Of a stretch of DNA of 64,000 bases, positions 23,938-35,900 are shown piece after piece (the first letter of the stretch is position 1; every line of letters begins with the position of its first letter). A program made the position numbers and the translations under genes. The notes under the pieces were generated by a model. The model was not told where the DNA came from. It saw nothing but the letters and a program-made list of their open reading frames with translations, and did no database searches. Origin of the DNA: Apostichopus japonicus (taxonomy: Eukaryota; Echinodermata; Holothuroidea; Aspidochirotida; Stichopodidae); contig NC_092567.1 in NCBI RefSeq assembly GCF_037975245.1, positions 24,606,876 through 24,670,875 of the forward strand, in the 5' to 3' direction.

Positions 23938-26900
23938 GTAAGTATAAGATAAGTGATTTACTGTATAACACTGAGTTAAAAGTTTCTATACCCCCTCCCC
24001 TCATCGTCCCGCCCCCTCAACCGCCCCTTACCTCCCCCTCCTCCAAATATACGGTTACATCTCTATGTTCCGACGTCTCTACGTTCCGACAATTTTTTTG
24101 AACTCTAATTTTTGGCCAAAATTTTTGACCAATACGTTTTCGGACCCAATTTTTTCGGACCTAAATTTTTTTGGACCAAAATGTTTTTATAATCCAATTT
24201 TTTTTTACTCTAAAATTTTTTATAACCAAAATTTTGGTCCCCCAACAAAAATTGGGTCCGAAAATTTTGGTCAAAAAAAAATATTGTCGGAACATAGAGA
24301 CGTCGGAACATAGAGACGTCGGAACATAGAGACGTCGGAACATTGGGATGTCACCAAATATGCACCCTCTTAATTTGGGGTGAGCGTGTCCATTATGAAG
24401 GTATTTGCAATTGTAGTTGTGTAAAATGATGCAATTTTTTTAATTATCATTTTGTACTGGGATACTCGAGTCTGCTTATACTTTCAATATGAAAAACAAG
24501 AAAAGGCAAAAATAAAAATGGTAATTTTCGGAGAGGCACAAGTAACACCCACACACAAAACGGCAACAATGGAGATTCTTTCAAAAATCATGATAATTTC
24601 CAAAAATAGAATAAAATATTTTGGTAGCCTTTTCGGGGATTTCTTCGTCATAGCAAACCAGCTGTATAAAATCATGTGTTGTGGTGTACTTTTCCTAATT
24701 TAGAAGATGACTTTTAGGTACAAAATTAATTTTGATTTGTTGTGGAATATGAAAACATACTGCCGCCATCAGTCCAGGCTTGTATTTTTTTAACACTCAA
24801 GTTTAGAGAAATAAGGCTTTTTAAAACATTTGTGGGTCATTAATTCAAGCGACTGAACTACTGAGTCTAACACTGAGACCATCAAGTATAGTTCCTCAGA
24901 TATACCACCAAAACTCATTATATATTTCTCAAATAACATGTTTACAACTACAAGGCATCGCAAATGGTGTTGAGTACTATATGAATTCTTTCTTGTGTCC
25001 ACACGAGGTCATAATGGACATTCGTGAAGGTATCCTTGAAGTAGCATTCCACATATTTGGCATATAGTTTAAAGCTTTATATCTTGATATTTAAAGCTTT
25101 TTATCTTGATAACCGGAATAACCATCAAAGCATTTCTATGACTCAGCCATTCTCGCCCTTTTGATGGACTTGGAAATATCAAGACTTACTTCTGCATGAC
25201 GCCATCCTTTGACTGTAACGTAAACACAGTCATAGTCAACAAGCACGACTAACGCGATAATACTGATGCAATCACGTTATTTTGCTTCAACTAAACATTA
25301 GACACCACCCCCCTCACCCACTGGTTGAACAACCCCTGGTTGAACAATGTGACCCAGTTCAAGTTTTGGACTTGAAATTGCGTGTGAATGGAGACGACAA
25401 AAAGGTATTGTTGTCTGCTTTTAACTTATTGTTTTACTCACGAACGATAGACCTATTGTTTGTATGTTAATATAATCAGTATTTTTGTTATCAAACAATT
25501 GAAAGTTTGCCCCTCTCTTTTATACGTGTTTTTAGTTATTTGATGTTACGTGTCTAAGAACTCTTTATTCCAAGTCTAGATTTTACATAGGTATATATAT
25601 ATAGGTATATATATATTACCGGGGGTGAGGAACGCGGAGGGGGAGGGGAGAGGAATGGGAGGGGAGGGGAGGGAAACAGAGGGAGTTTCAGCGAAGGAAC
25701 GAGGTATAGGATAGATGGAGTTTACTATGTATATTCAATACGACGTCATCCAAACGTTTTGCTTAAAGAAAATTTTGTGAAGAACTTTCATTCTATAAGC
25801 ATTAAATTGAGGAAAATAATATATATATAAGAGAAAATAATAAAACGATAACTTAAAAGTGAAAATGGTTTAAAACTGCAAGTGCACCTTCATGGACTAG
25901 AGGGGAAAAAAAACTGGTTCATATAAATAGAAACATAAATTACGAATATTCTAAAAAAGATAAAAGTATCCTTTTCAGAGCCTAAATGATCGAATCTGTT
26001 GTAGAGATTTTAGCAAATTTTAACCAATTCTAAAGTTATGGATGTATGAGAAACAAAATCTCAGCCACCATGAGTGGTCTATATTGTAGAGATGTATAAG
26101 GTTGTCATGTTGTAAATGTGCGATGCCATAGCATATCATAAGGAAATACCGACTTATTCATTCTAAATATGTTTTATAACTATTATTATTTTTTTTATAT
26201 ATTAAGTTTATAATATTAGCATTGTTGGTGAGCATGTGTTGTTTTGAAAACCGATCTCCACTACATAAACTAAATATTGTACTACACGTGGAGCGATGAT
26301 GATGTCATATTTAGACTTGTTCAAGTCTTAAGCCTTGTGTGCTAAGTATACCATATAACCATGTGATATCTCACATAGGGAATTTGAATTTTGCTTAGCT
26401 TTTTAGGGAGGTTACCCTTCACGTATATAGTACAATGTTGATGGTTCGTTGTGTGTTATTACTGTGTCATACACACCAGTACCATTGAGTTCTTTCAGAA
26501 GATTTGAAACACTTTATAATTAGGTAAGTTCATGTAAATACAATGAAGCAAACAACAGTTTCTTTAGACCAAACCCTCACGTCTGCACTCATAGATTTCG
26601 CGGCTTGATACCTTTATTATGTTCGTTCATTCCAGTACATTAATTCCAACGTTTTGCACCTGTGAATTGATCGTAAAATGTCTTCGGCTGGAGGTAACAT
26701 CAAGTGTGAAGTAAAACACTATTATGGAAACCCCTGTTACTATACGTATACATGTTAGTCACCGTATCTAAAGGCAAAAAGTGAAGCTAATTTGTCTTTA
26801 TTATTTGACATAGTTAGGAGAAAGCCAAAAATATCGACTGCAAATGGTATCACAGATCCAACGTTGCACGGAGTTTTTGCCTGTAGCGACGGTATTTGTA

Positions 26901-29900
26901 ATTGAATACTGTAGTTGTTATAAAAAGGATGCAACTTTTACAATGACACCTTTTACTCAGGATGGGCTACTCGAATATCGAATCTGCTTAATTTCGCCAA
27001 GAAAATACTTGAAAAGTAAAATCAAATGGGTAATAGATTTCGACTTCCGGTGGTACCATTTAGAATGACGTCACCCGTCTGATCATTGGGATCGCCAACG
27101 GTCATTGAGTCTGACCTCTGTTTCTTCAGTAATGTTTTTCATGTATTGTAAATATCACAAATGTTTGCGATAAGTCAACACTCCAACTGCCCGAGGCCAA
27201 ACATCACCGGAAGAAAATCATGGTGTTTGTCTGTTATTGAGAGCAAAGTCAATTATTCACAACCCCTTTTCTTTTGTATTCAAAAACTAATCCTTCCAAC
27301 CGGATTGTATGAGCATTTAGTCAAGGTCTAAAGTCTCCTCGTGCCATCATTAATTTAGTCAAACTTTAATTTTTGACCTATTTAAAATTATCTGGGTATC
27401 AGGTCGGTATAAAGCTGATTTGAAGTAACTGGTTAATTGAATTACAGAACAGGTGATTGCTTGTTGATTAATTAAGTTTTACCTACTTTTTACCTACTTA
27501 GGGTTCACACTTACTACCCGGCACAGAGTGAGAATTTACTCTAACTTTGAGAATGTTCACAAATCATCAAACTTTCGAGAGCTGAATTCGATATTCTCCT
27601 TGGAATGATTACGCCCAACATTTGGTTTTATATACAGTATAAAAGCACTCACTAGTTCAGGGTTGTCCAACCTACGGCCCGCGGGCCACAGTTCGGCCCG
27701 CCGCAGGGTTGCGTCCGGCGAAATTTTAGTGAGCAGAATTATTGATAACAATTTGAAGCTATATAATCAATCATTCGAACCTTCTGGGTCCAAAAAACTG
27801 GATACAGGTCAGTTTTTTTGACACTCTCAGCGGAGGGGGGGGGGCGGCTGGACTTTATTCATCTGTTTTATCAGGAAGGAAAATAAATCAGTGCGCTCCG
27901 CGCGCAGTGCTCACATTTTGTTGCCTTGGGCTTCGGGCAAAAAAAAAAATCTAAAAATCGAGCGTAGGGTTCATGCGGCCCCTCCTTCATCATAATCATT
28001 CCATGTGGCCCTCCTCTGCAAAAGGTTGGACAACCCTGCACTAGTTGTATAATTAAATTAGAAGTAAGTCGCTCTTTGATATAAGAGTAAAATTTACGCC
28101 GTGAAGAGTGAACTCTCTCTCTCACTCTTGAATTCAGAGTGTGTCCATACCAATACCAAGGGAATCGTTCATCCAGTGTATACAATTTGCTATGTGTATA
28201 TGACCAGTGCGAAGTATATAAACTTGACCTATAGTCATATTCCTCAAAACGTGACTTTGGTCAATAAAAGTTCCATGCTAAAAACTGCTTCAGAGAATGT
28301 TTGCCTATATACCATACAGCTATATACTATATAGGAGGCTAAGTTTACCTCGTAGTAAATTCTCATGCTGTTAACAAGACATCTGAAAATGGAAATTCTT
28401 CCTTATTTCCCCCATACCTTCAAGATTACGAAAGATATTTGGTGATTGTTTTAATTATCATTTACAAGAATGACACAGATTTCTGCATACTCCCTTCGGA
28501 TTTTTTTATTCAAAAAAAAAAAAAAAAATTAAAGAAAAATCTGATTTAAAGAAGGAGTCAATGGTTTGAATCTTTTCATAGCCCAACATTGATGTCTTAC
28601 CTCTTTTCAAGTTTTGTTTATAACCTTTCCAATAAGTTTCCCCGTTGGATATTTGCTGCTATTCATTATATACTTTGGAATATTCACAGTATATATACCG
28701 ATATGCAACAATCGGAACTCATTGCATAACTTCAAACTGGTGGAACTTTTAATCTTTTACCTATTAATAATCTTCACTAGACAGTAGTTTTTCCCTTAGA
28801 TAAACAATTATGTTTTCCAAAAATTCAGTATAATACAAGTGTAAACAACATTAGCAAATGCTATTCGCAACCCATCAATCATTTTGTATTTAACCAGTGT
28901 AGGTTGGTAGCATTATATGGCGCCGGCTTTATTTATCTTTGTTTCTCACTCCCTTCGGGTGAATGACGTCTAAGCCACGCATAGAATGCAATTGTCGATG
29001 GAGAATATACATCTTTGAATTTTACATGTGGCCTGACAATTCCCCAATTAACGGTCCCCGTTATGGGGTTTTGACAAGTAGTCGAGTTCATCAAACAACC
29101 GTCTAACAAAATAAATATGAAATATAATCACATAGGTTAAGTAATAAATACACACGAACGAAGACTTGGGCAAGTCTAATTGTTTTGTATCATTGAGTCG
29201 TGGCAACTCCCTGATCATGCCACATACCTGTTATGGCATTACGTATTTAATACACTGTTTATATTCTATAATTTACCTTGGTTATCATCATTGCAACAAA
29301 AACTGCTCTACCAAAAATATTGACGGTCCTATATAACATGATATTATCCTGGCGTTGGTTTCCATGCCAAACAAATTCTGCCATGAAAATACTTCAGAAC
29401 AGTAAAGCAAAGTATTACCACCTACTAGTGGCATTATGACACATCACAGACTAACAAATTGACAAATTTGTCTTCTTCTTCTTTTGTCCTTAAAGGTTTC
29501 CAATTAAATTTAAATTAAATCAGAATATAAGCAGTATTGATACTGAAATATATATATTATCGTTAGATCATGTAAAAAGTTTCAATATAATGTTTCTAAA
29601 TATAATTTTACAGAAAGTAAACATTTTAGAAAATATTAACAGGCGCGTATCCAGGATTTTCAAACCCGGGGGGCGCGAATTACTATCTAAGCGGAGCGCC
29701 ACCATCGGTTGGCGCGCAGCGTACAAGAAAAGTTCTTGTTTTGAACCCCCCCCCCCCCAGATCACCGGAAACGGCACTTCTCGGGCTTGAAATGACCAAC
29801 CAGATGTACACTTTTTGCCTGAGAACCATGTATTTCCTAATAGTTTTTTTTTTCCATCCATAACCTTTTTGAAGTTTGTCAACCCGGCACACATCATGTT

Positions 29901-32900
29901 CGACCTGATGGCATCTCCTGTGGGTCTTTGCTTTTGTAGGTGATTCTACGTCGCGGCCCACAATACCCGTCAGCCCCACTTTTCAAGGTTTTAAGCCCCA
30001 TATTTGTTCAGAATTTGAAAATTCACATTTCTCGTGAATAAACTCACTTGAAAACATACCCATAATGTTGTACAAAATTTCATCTATGGACAACCAATAT
30101 AGAAAAACTTCCTTCAACCCCTAACAGACCGGTCAAAATTGCACGAGTAGAGAGAAGTGTGATGCAGAATGTTGGTCATAAATTTTCGAAAATTCAGACA
30201 GTTAATTTATTGGTGTACATACATTAAAACTTCTTATAACGGCTATTATAAAACTTGGTTGAAGGAAATGAAAAAATAGGAGATATTTCCTTCAACCGAA
30301 CACTACACACATAGGCGTAGGAGGCGCGGCGGCAGTGGCGGAGCTAGGGGTATTGGTCAGGAGTGGCGAGAATGGTCTGTAGGAGCGCTTTCGACACTAT
30401 CTAAGCGGAGCGCCACCACTGGTTGGCGCGTAGCGTACAGAAAATTTTTGAATAAAGATACTCCCTAGATCGCCGGAAATGACCCTTTCCGGGCCTGGCT
30501 AATTTGCAGATAAACGAAGAATAAGGTGTCATCGCCAAATTACACCAAGAAAATGTGAGAAATGTCAATAAGTAGATGAGAGCGCAATAAAAAAGTTAAT
30601 AATCACGAATAAGTAAAAAGTGGTAAAGAGCTGAAAAAGGCGCCAGCAGTCCATTTGAGTCCGTCAGGGGGGGGGGGCATCCACCCCCCCCGACCGTATG
30701 GACGCTCCGCCACTCTGCGGCGGGGGTGCAGCCCCTAATTCGCCATTACTAATGTAAAAGAGAGTTTTGACATAATTGGACCTCCATGCTTTTTATACAT
30801 CTACATGAGACATGTCGTTGTTTATATTAGCATCCCGCGAAATACTGCGCAATTTGAACGGACCGTACGGTACATGATGGCATGCGATGTAATAACCGAT
30901 GCTTGCTTATATGATATTGACATGAACACGTTGAACGCGCGCTTGGCGCGCGAAAATTTTTGGTTATTTTTTCAGGCAAGTCGGACAGTTTTGAGGCTTT
31001 TCATCCTGGAACGCCATTTTCATGCTCACTGATATGATGTGATATCTGCTGTTTGCGTTACAAATTCGAACAGGCGCGTAGCGAGGAATTTGCCAAGGGA
31101 GGGGCGAAGCCTGTAGGCAAATTATCTAAGCGTAGCGCCACCATAGGTTGGCGCGAAGCGTACAAGAAAATTTTGGCCGAAAATGCCTCCCAGATCGCTG
31201 GAAATGGCACTACCCAGGCCTTGTAAGTTGCCTCTAAGCACTTTCTATTTTGAAATTACTTAGCGATATCATTAAAAAAAAATGCTGAATGGGGGGGGGC
31301 GGGCGGTCGCCCCCATCCCAAAATGCGTCATGTTCCCCGACGACACGGTCGAGTTCGAGACCAGCAACAGTTGGTTTCATAGCACAATTCTACACACGCG
31401 TTATGATAGACCATATATAGTACATATATAGATCATTAGTGAGAGAGGAAAATGGAAACGTCAGAAAATGGAGTTGTCGGTGTAAGGGGTAGGGTGAGTC
31501 ACACTTTTACGAAATCATTGATCCGTCACTGGCTACCCTTCAGCGCTGTAATGATGTCACTGTTCCTCTTTCTCTCCCCGGTGTCTTCGCGTTTTTCTTT
31601 TACTCCCTCCTTTTCTCCTTTTTCTCTCTTTCTTCTTTTTCTTTTCCCTTCCTTCCTCTCCTCCTCCTCTTTCTTCCCCTCTTTTTTCCTTTTTTCTTCT
31701 CTTTTTTTTCTCTCCTCTTTTTCTTACCCGGGGGGCGCGCGCCCCCAACGCCCCCCCCCTGGATACGCACCTGAATAAGGATGATGTTATATTTAGACTT
31801 GATCGAGTCTTCAGCCTTACGTTTGAACAGACATGTAACATGTGATATCTTAAAAAAACGGTATAAGATTTTCGTTACTTGATTGAGAAAGTTGTTCATC
31901 ACATATCTCTATCAAAACGACCTAGGATGATGGTTTGGTGGTTTTTTTTATTGGTATTATTTAAATTTCCAAACCATAAAATGCTGTTGCAACGATAAAT
32001 CTTTCGGTACGAACTCCTCCCCTCCCCTCCTCCTCTCCCTCTTTTTCCCTTCTCCTCCCCTTTCCCTCCCCTTACCCTCCCCCTCCCCTCCCCCCAAACA
32101 ACACACACGTTCGTCTTTGTTTTTATTCTTTTCTATATGGTCAAAGTAGCAACTCTTCGTTTATTTGCTTTCCTTTTAGTAATGCAGTTTGGATTTGCCT
32201 TCTTGGAAGCAGGTTCTGTAAGGGCGAAAAATACAACCAATATTCTCATTAAGAATATTCTCGATTTATGTAAGTTGCCACAAGACTGCACACATTTAAA
32301 ACATCCTTTTTCAGGTTTGATAGTCTTTTTTTTTCTTTTCAAGAGAATGTGTGTAGGGAAATATTCTATGAAAATTCATGCATATGCATAAACAACCTTA
32401 GTTTAGTGTTCTTAAATTCTAAATAACAATCATTGGGAAGTTTCGATTCACTTTGTATTAAGTTTTACGTGGTACGGTAACTTTATGCATGATTACTAAT
32501 TTAACAAAAGAGATATATTATTTACCCCCCCCCCCCAAAAACCCGTTTATTTGAAAGAATTGGTTTGTTACTCCTCAGAAATTTTTCTCCAGTAAATATG
32601 GGATAATTGCATTAACAGACCTGATCTTTAAATATACATCTTTAATTATAAAATGTGTTTAATCATTTAGGGTCTTATTGTCCGAAACTGGACGATCGCC
32701 CCCTTCTTAACTTTGTTCCACGCCCCCGTTTAACACTTTGGTTTCATTTCTGTTTCCCCGATTCTATTTGTAATTAGATGTGGGGGCGCTGTGTTACTGG
32801 ATGTTTGGTTACGCATTCGCCTTCGGTAAACCAGGAAATCTCATGATTGGAGGCGGTTATTTCTTCTTCATTAACTTCCCAGAGACCGAACTTCCGCTTT

Positions 32901-35900
32901 TCTTCTTTCATTGGGTGTTTGCTGCCACCGCGACTACCATCGTGTCCGGTGCAGTCGCTGAGAGGACAGAGTTTGTGTCCTATTTATTTTACTCGGTGGG
33001 CTTGACAGGTGAGGACAACGGAAATCTGGAAAACTTTACCTACGTGTTTCAAAAGTGATAGATCTATAGAACGCCAAATGGGCCACGTACGATTATAAAA
33101 ATATTATGAAAGTACACGTTGATAATATCAAAATACTCGTTGATAATGTAGTCTTTGATTATATAAAAGTACTCGTTGATAACAAACAAAAAACAAGAAG
33201 ATTATATACATGCACCCGATTATAATATATAACTACTCTTTGATAATATACACTTACACAACGATAATAGATAAGGTAAAAACTATAATATTGTCGATGT
33301 ATACATTATCATCGTGTACATATACTTTATTGTTACCACTCGTTCATATGGATCGGGCTAATACAACATACGGGCAGAAAATAATGGAAAGCACATGATG
33401 ATAATATAAAAAAAAAACTTCTCGATGATATATATGAATGCACAGGATGATATTATATAAGTACACTTTGATAATATAAACGCACACAATGATAATATGC
33501 AAGTTCATGATGACATATCTAAGTTGTACTTTTGGCGTTCCATATTAATCGGGAGGGTCAATGTAAAGAAAGATTTCGCAGTGCATGTGTGTAATAGGAT
33601 ACAATAATTCAATACAATGTGTAAAAAAAAGCGAAAACGGGTTGCGCCAATTGCACCACTTAATTAAAGTTCTACACAGTTTGCCAAGTTATAGAGCAAG
33701 ATTTTTATTGACTGTTTGCCAGGTGGGCAAATATTTTCTAATTGTAATTCTAATTGTAATTTTCCTTTCTAGCTCGTAAGTGACCCAGAATTGTTTTTGT
33801 GACGCCACAGACAAAATAGTCCGACAACAGATAAAAGTAATATCAAATCTAGCGAGAAACAATATTCGTTGATCCAGGGTTGTGTAGGGGTTGCCCCCTT
33901 ACAAAAAAGTAGTTCCACAACCTTGCGTTCATAAATTTGCTGTGTGTGAGGATAGTGTACGTAGTGTATATATGAAAAGATCTGATCGAAAGAAATAGCG
34001 TGTCCTTCAACCCCATTAACCTATATAACTTAGCTATATGATCACACTACACAAAAGTGGAAGCAAGATATGATTTTAAACAACCATAGCAGAAATCAGC
34101 CTGGTTGTGCATCCATTTTGTTTTATGAATTATAAGATTCTATTTCAGGCATGTCGTTCAAACGTGTTTATATTATCTAGACTGCAAGACTTGAAAAGAG
34201 AAATAAAAAACAGACAAACAACAAAAACGTCAAATTTGAGCACTTCGCTTATATTGCCTAAGCGGGGGGGGGGGGTGGGGGTGAGGGGGATGAGTGGGAT
34301 TCGGAATTGCCTTGAACGAAGGCACCCATGCAATCCATGGAATGACTCGTAGCAGAGGGCGGTAGTGTGGCTATCATTTTGTAAATGGCAGCTCGCAGTC
34401 TCTACATTATTAGATAAAGTAACGAATTAAACATTCCCACGACCTCTAACCTATCGGAATATGTTTACCGTTGATGACCTCCGCCCACATCTCTCTCTCT
34501 GTCCATCCATTTTGCTCTTTTTCTCCCCTCCCCCACAGGAATTATCTATCCTGTCGTGAGTCACTGGGCGTGGTCAGACGAGGGCTGGTTAGCTAATGGA
34601 CCCGACGTTGCATATAGGGTAACGGAGCCAAGCACTGCATTTACGAATACACCACTTAAGATCTGGATCTCTCCTCCTATAAATGAAGTTATAACTTACT
34701 ATTCCCTGCAGTCTCCCCACGCCCCACCCCCCCCCCCCTTCGTCTCCTACAAGCAAGGAAATAATTACCAAGATTTGAAAAAAATGTTTTGATTCGTTAT
34801 AGTATTAAAGGTGACCATTGGGATTTTACAGTATTTTTAACATTGCTAGAAGTTTTGAAAAGTATTTTTCTCGAGGTTCCTATTCTCCATGATTTCTAAA
34901 AGTAGAGAAGAGTTCAAATGAAATGATTTGATGGAGCAAGTAAAATGATCAGTGTTGAAATCTGTGCCTCAGTGACTATTATTTGAGGCTCTCTAGCATA
35001 TTCGGTGGCAATACTGATCACCTTCAATATTGTCACCATTAGGACATGTACTCCCTTAAAGATTATAGTCTGGCTTATCCTTGTACAGATAACGTAGATA
35101 ACGTAAGTTGTTAGTGTAGGTATACCGCATTCATGCCTGACGAGAGGGGTGTGTGACCAGTTTGGAGGGGGAGGGGGGTCAATTAAGGGAGCCCGGGAAA
35201 ATATGGGTTGAATATAAAAAATTCTCATTTTCATAATATGCTTCAGGAAAAATGAAGACCTGGACCTCGAGGCCACACGGTCTTCGTGAGTGTAATTAGA
35301 ACATGTCAATCACTTTCAAAGTGCCGTTATCAACAATTGTTAGTTTTATCCCCGTTATGCATCTATTATAGGTTAGGCTACTGTGTAACAGTGCTTATTT
35401 AAGAACGGAGGCGAAAGTTGTAATAGCCTTTAACTGGTAATACTCATTAACCGCTTTTTGCACCTTTTCGTGTCAACGGTTCTTACATTACATTAGGGAT
35501 CATGAAGGATTGTACTCATTATGGAATTATATATACACTGTACTAAGAAGGTATATAACTTTCTTAATAAAAAACAAAACACTTTCTTTGATGCTCATTA
35601 CGTAATTCTTTCGTTCATCAGGATTTTGCCGGAAGCGGTGTAGTTCATATGGTAGGTGGGACGGCCGCCCTAGTGGGAGCGGCCATTTTAGGTCCCAGGA
35701 TCGGACGGTTTGATGAAAATGGGAAACCGGTCGTGATACATGGTCACACTGTGCCGGTGAGTATACCATAACTACACAGTGAGTACGTACTGGTACTCAT
35801 ATTTTAACATAGTTATGTGTGTACTTGTACTCGCTTTCGAAGATTTGTACTCATACCAAGGGGAATTCCCGCACTTGTACTCGTAATGATGGTATTGTAC

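Larger units (their letters stand above)
23938..32179. other. Intron 1 of the ammonium transporter, 8.2 kb
   Basis: This holds the fold-back element at 24051-24353, a purine-rich G-run block at 25619-25690, the hAT MITE at 27658-28038, a cluster of GC-rich elements at 29641-31330, a long pyrimidine tract at 31560-31730 followed by the end of another element near 31775, and a C/T tract at 32010-32096 just before exon 2. No coding sequence was recognised. Confidence 0.65.

Noticed and set aside
29641-31775. One large element bounded by CAGGCGCGTATCC and CTGGATACGCACCTG
   Set aside because: The flanks show no target duplication, and the interior is better explained by several separate insertions.
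31452-31902. Open frames rich in Ser/Phe (plus) and Lys/Arg/Glu (minus)
   Set aside because: They come from a long pyrimidine tract and show no domain or conserved motif.
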